8,587 nucleotides of DNA, taken from NCBI GenBank assembly GCA_946478865.1, contig CAMLDO010000056.1, positions 1-8,587 on the forward strand, written 5' to 3'. This document shows positions 1-6,812 of this stretch, one piece after another; the stretch's first letter is position 1, and each line of letters begins with the position of its first letter. The translations under genes were made by a program, and so were the position numbers. The notes below the pieces were generated by a model. The model worked only from the letters and a program-made list of their open reading frames with translations. It ran no database searches and was not told the DNA's origin. The DNA is from an uncultured Methylobacillus sp. Its GTDB lineage: Bacteria; Pseudomonadota; Gammaproteobacteria; Burkholderiales; Methylophilaceae.

Positions 1-1591
1 AGCGTTCTTCCTCGGTTCGTTCGGCGATATAGGTTTCGATGAGTCTTTCCACGACGCCCGGAACCTCCTCGGCTGCAAAGGAGGGGCCGATCACGGTGCC
101 TAACGTTGCGTCGGAGCCTTGCTTGCCGCCGATGGTGATCTGGTACCACTCGGAACCGTCCTTGTCCACGCCCAGCACGCCGATGTGGCCTACGTGGTGG
201 TGGCCGCAAGAGTTCATGCAACCGGAAATGTTGAGATCGATATCGCCGATGTCATGCAGGTAATCGAGATCATCGAATCTTTCCTGAATCGCTTGCGCAA
301 TCGGGATGGACTTCGCATTCGCAAGCGAGCAGAAGTCGCCGCCCGGGCAGCAGATGATGTCGGTGAGCAGGCCGATGTTGGGTGTGGCGACGCCGATTTC
401 GCGCGCCTTTTCCCAAACGGCAAAGAGGTCGCCCAGCTTCACGTCCGCGAGAATCAGGTTCTGCTCGTGCGAGACGCGCAGTTCGCCGTAGGAGTACCGG
501 TCGGCGAGGTCGGCCACGCTATCCATCTGGGTGTGGGTGATGTCGCCCGGCGCAACGCCGGTCTTTTTGAGCGACAGCGTCACGGCGCGGTAACCCGGCA
601 CCTTGTGTGCGTGCACGTTGCGCTTTACCCAGGCAGCGAAGGCCGGGTTGGCGGCGACGGCGGCATCGAACGAAGCGTCATGCTCCGGTTGCGGCGCATG
701 ACGGCCGGCGGCGAAGAAGCTCGCGACACGGTCATACTCGGCTTGGGAAATAGTGCTCGGACCATCCTTGAGGTGCGCCCACTCAGCCTCTACCTGACGC
801 CCGAACTCTTCCGCGCTCAGTGCCTTGACCAGGATCTTGATGCGCGCCTTGAAGGCGTTGTCGCGGCGGCCGTACATGTTGTACACGCGCAGGATCGCCT
901 GGCAATAGGTGAGGGCGTGCTGCCATTCCAGATGCTCGCGTATCTTGCTGCCGATGATGGGTGTGCGGCCGAGGCCGCCGCCGACGAAGACGCGCACTGC
1001 CATCTTGCCTTCGGCATCCTTGTAGAGTTCCAGGCCGATGTCATGGCCGAGAATCAGCGCACGATCGTTCTTCGCGCCGTTGACAGCGATCTTGAACTTC
1101 CGCGGCAGGCCGGCGAACTCGGGGTGGAAGCTGCTCCACTGGCGCATGATTTCGATGAAAGGGCGCGGGTCGACGATTTCGTCCGGGGCGACGCCCGCGA
1201 ACTGGTCGGTCGTGATGGCGCGGATGCAACTGCCGGAGGTCTGGATGGCGTGCATCTGCACCGTAGCCAGATCTGCCAGGATATCCGGTGTGTTTTCCAG
1301 TTTTGGCCAGTTGAGCTGGAAATTCTGGCGCGTGCTGAAATGGCCGTAACCCTTGTCGTAGCGGCGGGTTATCTCGGCCAGTTTGCGCAGCTGGCGGGAG
1401 TTCATGAGCCCATACGGAACGGCGATGCGCATCATGGGCGCATGGCGCTGGATGTAAAGCCCGTTCTGCAAACGCAGCGGGCGGAACTCGTCGTCGGTGA
1501 GCTCGCCGGCCAGGTAGCGACGCGTCTGGTCGCGGTACTGGGCCACGCGCTCGTCAACGAGGCGTTGGTCGATGTCGTCGTAGATATACAT
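1..1591 (-). CDS. cysI: Sulfite reductase hemoprotein (nitrite/sulfite reductase family), partial at left edge
   Basis: Siroheme/[4Fe-4S] protein expected to reduce sulfite to sulfide by six electrons in the cytoplasm for cysteine synthesis. About 530 codons are visible; the last roughly 25-30 residues lie beyond the left edge. The start MYIYDDIDQR matches the start of Pseudomonas-type CysI as I remember it. Expected substrate and siroheme contacts are present: Arg88 in STRQN, Arg124, and Lys165/Lys167 in PRKFK. The cluster ligands are Cys415/Cys421 (CPGGDFC) and Cys458/Cys462 (CMNSC). No good Shine-Dalgarno precedes the ATG. The gene lies 24 bp after the exporter gene on the same strand, so it is probably co-transcribed. 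Oddity: the segment before Arg124 reads SGSC and the next residue is Ala, where relatives usually have Asn at both sites. A dissimilatory or nitrite-reducing role is less likely but not excluded. No flavoprotein partner is in view. Confidence 0.93.
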   Translation of the reverse strand, partial: MYIYDDIDQRLVDERVAQYRDQTRRYLAGELTDDEFRPLRLQNGLYIQRHAPMMRIAVPYGLMNSRQLRKLAEITRRYDKGYGHFSTRQNFQLNWPKLENTPDILADLATVQMHAIQTSGSCIRAITTDQFAGVAPDEIVDPRPFIEIMRQWSSFHPEFAGLPRKFKIAVNGAKNDRALILGHDIGLELYKDAEGKMAVRVFVGGGLGRTPIIGSKIREHLEWQHALTYCQAILRVYNMYGRRDNAFKARIKILVKALSAEEFGRQVEAEWAHLKDGPSTISQAEYDRVASFFAAGRHAPQPEHDASFDAAVAANPAFAAWVKRNVHAHKVPGYRAVTLSLKKTGVAPGDITHTQMDSVADLADRYSYGELRVSHEQNLILADVKLGDLFAVWEKAREIGVATPNIGLLTDIICCPGGDFCSLANAKSIPIAQAIQERFDDLDYLHDIGDIDLNISGCMNSCGHHHVGHIGVLGVDKDGSEWYQITIGGKQGSDATLGTVIGPSFAAEEVPGVVERLIETYIAERTEEER

Positions 1592-1615
1592 AGTCTGTGT
1601 GCTCGAAAAAACCGT

Positions 1616-2398
1616 TTACGAAACGAACTTGAAACCGATCAGCATCAGCACGGATGCAAGGACCGGACGTAAAACCTTCTCAGGGATCCGCGCGCTCAAA
1701 TGGCTGCCGATCCAGATGCCGGGCAGCGAGCCGATGAGCAGGCTGCCAAGCAGGGTGAAATCCACATTGCCCATCTGCCAGTGGCCGAAGCCGCCGATAG
1801 CCGTGAGCGGAATCGCGTGGGCGAGGTCGGTACCCACGATTTTGACGGTCGGCAGACGCGGATACAGGAACAGTAGTGCCACGGTTCCCAGCGCGCCGGC
1901 ACCGACCGAGGACAACGTGACCAGCACGCCGAGAACGAGCCCGACAACCACGGTCGCGGGTGCTTGCAAGTGATGAAAGCGCCCCGGCTGATGATCCTCG
2001 GTGGTGCGTCCAGCACGTTGGACATAAGCGCGGAAGAACAGTGCTGTTGCGGTCAGGATCAGTGCGACACCGAGAGCGAAAGTAATGGTGTGCGTGATGT
2101 CCTTGCCGACTTTCGCGAAATGGTTCAGTACATATAGTGTGACGAGCGCCGCCGGCAGACTGCCAGAAGCGAGCAGGCCGACAATGCGCCACTCCACGGA
2201 TTTATGGTTGCCGTGGTGCACGAATACGCCGCTGGTTTTGGTGATGGCCGCGAATAGCAGATCGGTGCCGACAGCGACGGCGGGCTTGAAGCCGAACAGG
2301 AACACCAGCAGCGGCGTCATGAGGGAGCCGCCGCCCACGCCTGTCACGCCGACCAGCAAGCCGACCATGAAACCGGAAGCGATATAACCGAAATCCAC
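1616..2398 (-). CDS. TauE/SafE-family membrane permease, putative sulfite exporter
   Basis: Predicted 260-residue inner-membrane protein of the TauE/SafE family, whose members export sulfite, sulfoacetate or related organosulfur anions. The translation is almost wholly hydrophobic. It shows the family's two-fold repeat: a Gly-rich segment followed by GTDL occurs near residues 16-47 (VGVTGVGGGSLMTP ... VGTDL) and again near residues 160-191 (TLSSVGAGALGT ... VGTDL). A polar loop at about 128-145 separates the halves. The start is GTG, supported by GAAGG (plus-strand CCTTC at 2405-2409) with a 6-nt spacer; no upstream ATG competes. It is the first gene of a leftward unit whose second gene is cysI, and it diverges from a cysB-type regulator. 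This context favours sulfite as substrate, but the substrate is inferred from neighbours and not from any residue. Confidence 0.9.
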   Translation of the reverse strand: MDFGYIASGFMVGLLVGVTGVGGGSLMTPLLVFLFGFKPAVAVGTDLLFAAITKTSGVFVHHGNHKSVEWRIVGLLASGSLPAALVTLYVLNHFAKVGKDITHTITFALGVALILTATALFFRAYVQRAGRTTEDHQPGRFHHLQAPATVVVGLVLGVLVTLSSVGAGALGTVALLFLYPRLPTVKIVGTDLAHAIPLTAIGGFGHWQMGNVDFTLLGSLLIGSLPGIWIGSHLSARIPEKVLRPVLASVLMLIGFKFVS

Positions 2399-2431
2399 GC
2401 GAAACCTTCAGATAACTATTGGGGAGGGGGA

Positions 2432-2440
2432 ACTATAGCA
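2432..2440 (-). promoter_or_regulatory. Extended -10 element for the exporter-cysI unit
   Basis: Read on the minus strand this is TGC-TATAGT, an extended -10 with five of six consensus bases. It would place a start of transcription near 2425 and give a leader of about 26 nt that contains the GAAGG ribosome-binding site. No good -35 hexamer sits at 16-18 bp; the nearest, TTGTTG, is only 14 bp away. That would suit an activator-dependent promoter. Confidence 0.5.
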
Positions 2441-2464
2441 AGAAAATATATCAACAAAATAATA

Positions 2465-2477
2465 TGTTATTCTAACA
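2465..2477. promoter_or_regulatory. Candidate LysR-type (CysB) binding site, T-N11-A dyad
   Basis: TGTTA-TTC-TAACA is a perfect 5-bp inverted repeat with a 3-bp centre. It fits the T-N11-A rule of LysR-type regulator boxes. Its centre is about 46 bp upstream of the predicted exporter transcription start and about 41 bp upstream of the cysB ATG, so one bound regulator could activate the exporter unit and repress its own gene. Enteric CysB sites are longer and poorly conserved, so assignment to CysB rests mainly on position. Confidence 0.5.
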
Positions 2478-2511
2478 ATGACTAGATTTGGTTATATAGG
2501 AATCCATCCAT

Positions 2512-3444
2512 ATGAAGCTTCATCAACTACGTTATATTCGCGAAGTTGCGCGACAGGGTTTGAATGTTTCTTTGGCCGCCGACGTGCTTCATACCTCCCA
2601 GCCCGGGGTCAGCAAGCAGATTCAGCTGCTGGAGGAGGAGCTCGATCTCCAGATCTTCAAGCGCAACGGCAAGCGCTTGATCGGCGTCACCGAACCGGGC
2701 CGCATCATCCTCGAACGCGCGGAGCACGTGCTGCGCGAGATGGAAAACATCAAGCGCGTCGGCGAGGAGTTCACTCACGATGCCACCGGCAGCCTCACGA
2801 TTGCGACCACCCACACCCAAGCCCGGTATCGCCTGCCGCCAGCCGTGACCGGCTTCATCGAAAAATATCCCGGCGTTCGCCTTACCATCCATCAGGGCAG
2901 CCCCTCCCAGGTGGCGGAGCAGGTTGTCGCCAACGAGGCGGACATCGGCATCGCGACGGAAGCCATTACCGACTATCCGGACCTGATCTGCCTGCCTTGC
3001 TACCAGTGGAACCGCTGTGTTGTCGTACCCAAGGGACATCCCTTGCTGCGAGATACGCCGCTCACGCTGGAAAAGATCACCCGCTATCCGGTCGTGACCT
3101 ACGATTTCGCCTTTACCGGCGGCTCGCTCATGACGCGCACCTTCGCTGAAAAAGGGCTGCATCCCAATTTCGTGTTGACCGCGATCGATGCCGACGTGAT
3201 CAAGACTTATGTCACCCTGGGCCTCGGTATCGGCCTGCTGGCCAAGATGGCCTACGACCCTGACCGCGACGTCGGGCTCGAAATGCTCGATGCCAGCCAT
3301 CTTTTCCCGCCCAGTACTACTTATATTGCCGTCCGCAACGATTCGTATCTTCGCGGCTATATGTACGGCTTTATCCAGATGCTGGCGCCGCATCTTGATC
3401 GCAAGGCGATAGACGCAGCGCTCAAGCAGTCCTCGAAGGACTGA
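2512..3444 (+). CDS. cysB: LysR-family transcriptional regulator CysB
   Basis: 310-residue LysR-type regulator of sulfur assimilation. The N-terminal winged helix-turn-helix covers roughly residues 1-60, with a recognition region around SQPGVSKQIQLLEEEL. The effector domain follows from about residue 90. Residues known from the Klebsiella/E. coli CysB ligand pocket are present at the same numbers: Thr100, Thr102 and Gln103 (TTHTQ), Thr149 (ATE), Trp166 (QWNR) and Thr202 (FTG). The segment DADVIKTYVTLGLG is also CysB-like. This strongly favours CysB over other LysR proteins; paralogues such as Cbl remain possible. It is slightly shorter than the 324-residue enteric CysB, lacking part of the C-terminal tail. 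The gene is divergent from the exporter-cysI unit, a usual place for a LysR regulator controlling its neighbour. Its TGA directly abuts the stop codon of the convergent channel gene. Confidence 0.92.
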   Translation: MKLHQLRYIREVARQGLNVSLAADVLHTSQPGVSKQIQLLEEELDLQIFKRNGKRLIGVTEPGRIILERAEHVLREMENIKRVGEEFTHDATGSLTIATTHTQARYRLPPAVTGFIEKYPGVRLTIHQGSPSQVAEQVVANEADIGIATEAITDYPDLICLPCYQWNRCVVVPKGHPLLRDTPLTLEKITRYPVVTYDFAFTGGSLMTRTFAEKGLHPNFVLTAIDADVIKTYVTLGLGIGLLAKMAYDPDRDVGLEMLDASHLFPPSTTYIAVRNDSYLRGYMYGFIQMLAPHLDRKAIDAALKQSSKD

Positions 3445-4332
3445 TTACTTGTTTTTGGAGGTGTCGATAAAGCCGGTCATGATCGGCGCGGAGCCCATGC
3501 GCGAATCGCCGCGCATGTAGACCAGATAGTACATGCCGCCCACGAATACCGAGCCGCCCATGATGTTGCCTGCAGTCGCGGCGACGAGGTTCTTCAGGAA
3601 ATTGGCCGACGTGAGGTGTGCCAGCATATCCGGCGGGATGTGCGATGCGGCTACCACGGCCGGGTCCTGCGCGGCGAGGAAGCCCAGCGGAATGAAGAAC
3701 ATGTTGGCGATGCAGTGCTCGAAGCCGAGGTTGACGAAGGCCGAGATCGGCAGAATCAGGGCGACGATGCGGTCGGTCACGCTGCGCGCGGCGAAGCAGA
3801 TCCATACGCCCAGGCACACCAGCACGTTGCACAGGATGCCCTTGAAGAAGATTTCATGCATGGGCAGGCCGGTCTTGGTGACGGCTACCTTCAGCGTCTG
3901 CGCACCGAAATTGAAGTCCACGGTATGCAGGATGCCGGAAGCATAGGCCAGCCCGACGGTACCGAGACAGCCGATGAGATTGGCAAAATAGATCCAGAAC
4001 CAGTTGCGGACGACGGCGCGGGTACGCACCTTGCCTTGCGCCCAGGCCATGGCGATGAGGTTGTTGCTGGTGAAGAGTTCTGCCCCGCCGACGATGCACA
4101 GCACCAGGCCGAGCGAGAACAGAATGGAACTGACCAGCTTGGGCAGACCTTGAGCCATGCCATTGAGATAATTCATCGCGCCCAGCGAGATGAAGGCGCC
4201 GGCGAGTATGCCGAGCACCATCATGCGGTAAACGCTCATGCCGGCTTTGTAGGTGCCCACGCTTTCCACGCGATAGGCCATTTCGGCAGGGGTGTAGGCG
4301 TCAATCGAGCCTTGTTGGGTATCGTCAGCCAT
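3445..4332 (-). CDS. Formate/nitrite transporter (FNT) family channel, FocA/NirC type
   Basis: 295-residue member of the pentameric FNT anion-channel family, predicted to have six membrane helices. The two residues that mark the pore are visible: Thr88 in ELFTSN and His206 in GFEHCIAN. Both are offset by three from FocA Thr91/His209. The stretches CNVLVCLGVW (168-177) and ANMFFIPLGF (209-218) are also family hallmarks. Subtype is ambiguous: FTSN and ARSVTDR resemble FocA, whereas FFKGILCN, with Lys164, resembles NirC and hydrosulfide-type members. Next to sulfur genes, nitrite, formate or hydrosulfide are all possible substrates. The ATG follows a run of six C and has no clear Shine-Dalgarno, only a distant GGA, so translation may be weak or regulated. 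A perfect TATAAT lies upstream on the same strand. The gene is convergent with cysB with no intergenic base. Confidence 0.92.
   Translation of the reverse strand: MADDTQQGSIDAYTPAEMAYRVESVGTYKAGMSVYRMMVLGILAGAFISLGAMNYLNGMAQGLPKLVSSILFSLGLVLCIVGGAELFTSNNLIAMAWAQGKVRTRAVVRNWFWIYFANLIGCLGTVGLAYASGILHTVDFNFGAQTLKVAVTKTGLPMHEIFFKGILCNVLVCLGVWICFAARSVTDRIVALILPISAFVNLGFEHCIANMFFIPLGFLAAQDPAVVAASHIPPDMLAHLTSANFLKNLVAATAGNIMGGSVFVGGMYYLVYMRGDSRMGSAPIMTGFIDTSKNK
3496..3517. repeat. Perfect 8-bp inverted repeat inside the 3' end of the FNT gene
   Basis: CATGCGCG and CGCGCATG flank a 6-nt loop. The repeat lies 52 nt past the cysB stop and within the last 25 codons of the convergent FNT gene, over the codons for MRGDSRM. 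No T-run follows on either strand, so it is not a standard intrinsic terminator. It could fold in the cysB 3' untranslated RNA or be a by-product of the coding sequence. Confidence 0.45.
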
Positions 4333-4403
4333 GATGGGGGGAATCCGTGATCTTCAGAGGGCGCGTATTATATGCGGAATCAGCCTTGATAAGGGAATTG
4401 AAG
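4333..4403. promoter_or_regulatory. Divergent promoter region, FNT channel / DUF302 gene, with overlapping -10 elements
   Basis: The 71-bp gap holds TATAAT on the minus strand (4372-4367, a perfect -10) and TATTAT on the plus strand (4366-4371, five of six), sharing the same bases. The predicted starts, near 4360 (leftward) and 4378 (rightward), give leaders of about 26-28 nt for both genes. Neither strand shows a good -35. This is the geometry of a symmetric bidirectional promoter. Confidence 0.5.
4391..4396 (+). promoter_or_regulatory. Ribosome-binding site deciding the DUF302 start
   Basis: AAGGGA lies 7 nt before the ATG at 4404. It favours that start over the in-frame ATG at 4347, which has no ribosome-binding site and would place 19 extra residues before the signal peptide and across the -10 region. 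Confidence 0.75.
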
Positions 4404-4892
4404 ATGCGTTTGTGGGCGTTACTGCTGGGCTTGAGCCTGGCTTTTTCTGCATGGGCGGACGCATTGCCGCCGGTCAATCCCGACTCGGCCTTGTATATCG
4501 TCAAGGTGGAGCCGGGCGTCACCTACGACGATGTCGTGACCAGTCTCAAGGTTGCGGCGGAAGGCAAGAATTTCGTCAGCCCTGCGGTGTTTCCCATCGG
4601 CGAGCACATCCGCCAGCGCGGGCAGGAAGTGCAGGGCGTGCTGGAAGTGCGGACCTATTGCAGCCTCAGCATCGGAGCCGAAGTGCTCAAGGACTATCCC
4701 GAATTCGCCGCTTTTGCGCCATGCCGCATCGCGATCTACGAGAAAAAAGGCTTGCTCTACATGGCGCTGGATCGCCCGACCTATGCCCTGAGGCATCTGG
4801 GCGAGGTTCCGCAACGTGTGCGCGACGCCGCTCAGGAAATCGAGGACACATTGATCTGGATGATGGACAAGGCCCGCAAGGGAGACATCTAG
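4404..4892 (+). CDS. Exported DUF302-domain protein
   Basis: 162-residue predicted periplasmic protein of unknown function. A signal peptide is clear ([10 protein letters not shown]..., residues 1-18, likely cleavage after AWA). The rest resembles a DUF302 domain: an N-terminal GVTYDDVV segment (38-45), a central [13 protein letters not shown] (83-95), and [12 protein letters not shown] (105-116) followed by a helical C-terminus. Cys86 and Cys107 could form a disulfide after export or bind a ligand. DUF302 proteins are often found in sulfur- and metal-oxidising bacteria near respiratory or redox genes, but no activity is established that I can rely on. It is divergent from the FNT channel and is followed 52 bp later by the ATPase gene on the same strand, so co-transcription with that gene is possible. 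Confidence 0.8.
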   Translation: MRLWALLLGLSLAFSAWADALPPVNPDSALYIVKVEPGVTYDDVVTSLKVAAEGKNFVSPAVFPIGEHIRQRGQEVQGVLEVRTYCSLSIGAEVLKDYPEFAAFAPCRIAIYEKKGLLYMALDRPTYALRHLGEVPQRVRDAAQEIEDTLIWMMDKARKGDI

Positions 4893-4944
4893 CTCGAACC
4901 TTGTTTTCGCAGGTACCATACCGCACCAACAACAGGAACGACTC

Positions 4945-6426
4945 ATGACCGAATCTCTGCTGATTGCCAAAGGCAAAACTCCGCTTTACCTGCTTCCCCG
5001 CATGGCCAATCGCCACGGCCTCATCGCCGGCGCGACCGGTACCGGGAAAACGGTGACGCTGCAATCCCTGGCCGAACAGTTTTCGCGCATTGGCGTGCCG
5101 GTATTCATGGCCGACGTGAAAGGCGACCTGTCCGGCATGAGCCAGGCAGGTGGCGGCAACGCCAAGGTAGAGGCGAGAGTTGCCGAACTGGGCCTGGATC
5201 TCAAATATGAAGCCTCGCCCGTGGTGTTCTGGGATGTGTTCGGCAAGAAGGGGCATCCGGTCCGCGCGACAGTGTCCGACATGGGGCCGCTGCTGCTGTC
5301 GCGCATGCTTAACCTCAACGAGACCCAGGCCGGCGTGCTGACCGCTGTGTTCAAGATCGCCGACGACCAGGGCATGTTGTTGCTCGATCTCAAGGACCTG
5401 CGCGCGATACTGCAGTTCGCGGCCGAGAATGCCTCGCAATTCACTGCCGAGTACGGCAACATCTCGACCGCCAGCGTGGGTGCGATCCAGCGCGGTCTGC
5501 TGCAACTGGAGCACGAGGGCGGCGACCAGCTGTTCGGCGAGCCGATGCTCAACCTCGATGACCTCATGCAGACTGACGCCAAGGGGCGCGGCATGATCAA
5601 TATCCTCGCCGCGGATACGCTCTACAATTCGCCGCGCGCCTATGCCACGCTGTTGCTGTGGCTGCTCGCGGAGTTGTTCGAGAACCTGCCCGAAGTGGGC
5701 GATCTCGACAAACCCAAGCTCGTGTTCTTCTTCGACGAAGCGCACCTGCTGTTCACCGACGCGCCGGCAGCACTGCTGTCCAAGATCGAGCAAGTGGTGC
5801 GCCTGATCCGCTCCAAGGGCGTAGGCGTGTATTTCGTGAGCCAGAATCCGCTGGATATTCCGGACATGGTGCTGGGGCAGCTCGGTAACCGCGTGCAGCA
5901 TGCCTTGCGTGCCTTTACGCCACGCGACCAGAAGGCGGTGAAATCCGCGGCGGAAACCTTCCGCCCGAATCCGGAAGTGGATGTGGAGGCCTCTATCACC
6001 GAGCTGGGCGTGGGCGAAGCGCTGATTTCTCTGCTGGACGAAAAGGGGCGGCCGGCACCTGTCGAGCGCGCTTTCGTCTGCCCGCCAGCGAGCCGCCTCG
6101 GTCCCGCGACCGATGATGAGCGCCAACAAACCCTGCGTAGTTCGCTGTTGTACGGGCATTACGAAAAACAGGTGGATCGCGAGTCCGCTTACGAGATACT
6201 CAAGAACCGCGCCGCGAAGACCGCGACGGAAGCCCCGCCGGCCGAAGAAGGCAAGGGTTTTGACTGGGGTGGAATGCTGGGCGGTTCGACCGGCCCGCGC
6301 GGCGGGCATCGCGAAGGCGTGTTCGAGGCCGCGGCCAAGAATGCTGCCCGTGCGATTGGCTCCGAGCTCGGCCGCCAGATCATACGTGGCGTGCTGGGCT
6401 CGCTGCTCGGCGGCAAGCGCCGTTAA
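4945..6426 (+). CDS. HerA/YjgR-type P-loop ATPase (DUF853, helicase HerA-like)
   Basis: 493-residue ATPase of the FtsK/HerA superfamily, close in length and layout to E. coli YjgR (about 500 residues). Walker A is GATGTGKT at residues 29-36, and Walker B is LVFFFDE at about 259-265, followed by AHLLF. A downstream VSQNP segment fits the sensor/polar position, and [13 protein letters not shown] is typical of this family. Residues after about 430 are Gly/Ala/Pro-rich with a final Gly-rich helix (GSLLGGKRR), as in YjgR-like proteins. True HerA works with NurA in end resection, but no nurA is visible and the DUF853 branch is poorly characterised. A DNA role is therefore inferred from the fold only. 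AGGA at 4934-4937 with a 7-nt spacer supports the start. The next gene begins 24 bp downstream. Confidence 0.9.
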   Translation: MTESLLIAKGKTPLYLLPRMANRHGLIAGATGTGKTVTLQSLAEQFSRIGVPVFMADVKGDLSGMSQAGGGNAKVEARVAELGLDLKYEASPVVFWDVFGKKGHPVRATVSDMGPLLLSRMLNLNETQAGVLTAVFKIADDQGMLLLDLKDLRAILQFAAENASQFTAEYGNISTASVGAIQRGLLQLEHEGGDQLFGEPMLNLDDLMQTDAKGRGMINILAADTLYNSPRAYATLLLWLLAELFENLPEVGDLDKPKLVFFFDEAHLLFTDAPAALLSKIEQVVRLIRSKGVGVYFVSQNPLDIPDMVLGQLGNRVQHALRAFTPRDQKAVKSAAETFRPNPEVDVEASITELGVGEALISLLDEKGRPAPVERAFVCPPASRLGPATDDERQQTLRSSLLYGHYEKQVDRESAYEILKNRAAKTATEAPPAEEGKGFDWGGMLGGSTGPRGGHREGVFEAAAKNAARAIGSELGRQIIRGVLGSLLGGKRR

Positions 6427-6449
6427 TCAATTCGATTCGAGGGAAAAAG

Positions 6450-6812
6450 ATGAGTTGCAAGGTTGTAGCTGTACCCCTGCTGACGCTCGCCAGCCTGATG
6501 CTGGGTGCGTGCAGCAGCATGAGCGTGGACAAGGTCTGGCCATTCGGGAAGGAAGAGGGGCCGGGCCAGCCCAAGCGTCTCGCAAACGCCACGGAATACC
6601 AGTGCGAGGGCGGCAAGCGTTTTCATGTGCGCCTGGAGGATAACGGCAATACCGCTTGGCTGATCTTCCCGGATCGTGAAGTAGCCTTGGCCAAGCAAGC
6701 TTCTGCCACGCGTTACAGCAACAGTGTGGCAACGCTCGAAATCAATGGTGCCGAAGCCACGCTGAAAGATGGTGCAGCCACTTTCAACGGCTGCAAGGCC
6801 GCCGGCAAGTAA
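6450..6812 (+). CDS. Small lipoprotein with MliC-like (C-type lysozyme inhibitor) domain
   Basis: 120-residue predicted lipoprotein. The signal peptide ends in a lipobox (LGAC, lipidated Cys21), and the following Ser suggests outer-membrane sorting. The mature part matches the MliC/PliC pattern as I know it: a YQCEGG strand at 50-55, an alternating hydrophobic core (AWLIF, VALA), a Ser/Ala-rich ATRYSN segment, EINGAEATLKDG near 99-110, and a terminal NGC. Cys52 and Cys115 are placed for the fold's disulfide. MliC proteins inhibit host or predator lysozyme, though many distant members are unassigned. The call is a fold-level match by eye. GAGGG at 6439-6443 with a 6-nt spacer supports the start. 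The stop overlaps the next start. Confidence 0.7.
   Translation: MSCKVVAVPLLTLASLMLGACSSMSVDKVWPFGKEEGPGQPKRLANATEYQCEGGKRFHVRLEDNGNTAWLIFPDREVALAKQASATRYSNSVATLEINGAEATLKDGAATFNGCKAAGK

Larger units (their letters stand above)
2399..2511. promoter_or_regulatory. Divergent control region between exporter-cysI unit and cysB
   Basis: AT-rich 113-bp gap between divergent genes, in contrast to the GC-rich coding sequence around it. It contains the exporter -10, a LysR-type dyad and an overlapping AA/TT palindrome (AATAA-TATG-TTATT, 2458-2471), described separately. AACTAT occurs twice in the same orientation (2414-2419 and 2431-2436). For cysB a ribosome-binding site TAGGA (2497-2501) lies 10 nt before the ATG. 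I could not identify a convincing cysB promoter; TATATA at 2493-2498 is too close to the start codon. Confidence 0.7.

Noticed and set aside
119..1672. 517-codon open frame on the plus strand
   Set aside because: Antisense to cysI, which has all its cofactor ligands on the minus strand. The plus-strand product has no recognisable motif, and long antisense frames are common in GC-rich genes.
2527..3393. 288-codon minus-strand frame opposite cysB
   Set aside because: Shadow of a well-supported CysB with a conserved ligand pocket; no motif and no ribosome-binding site.
3616..4350. 244-codon plus-strand frame opposite the FNT gene
   Set aside because: The translation is a highly charged Asp/Glu/His-rich shadow of a membrane protein. 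It runs into the divergent promoter region.
4386..4399. Possible FNR half-site TTGAT upstream of the FNT gene
   Set aside because: The second half (ATCAA after 4 nt) is absent, and the position relative to the predicted start does not fit.
4347..4403. Longer N-terminus for the DUF302 protein
   Set aside because: It would add 19 residues before a clean signal peptide, has no ribosome-binding site and overlaps the -10 region. ATG 4404 has AAGGGA at 7 nt.
4893..4944. Possible terminator or promoter between the DUF302 gene and the ATPase gene
   Set aside because: No stem of useful length and no promoter hexamers; only the ATPase ribosome-binding site is supported.
4687..6309. 540-codon open frame on the minus strand
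   Set aside because: Antisense shadow of the HerA-like ATPase. It is rich in Arg, His and Gln, has no domain pattern, and crosses into the DUF302 gene.
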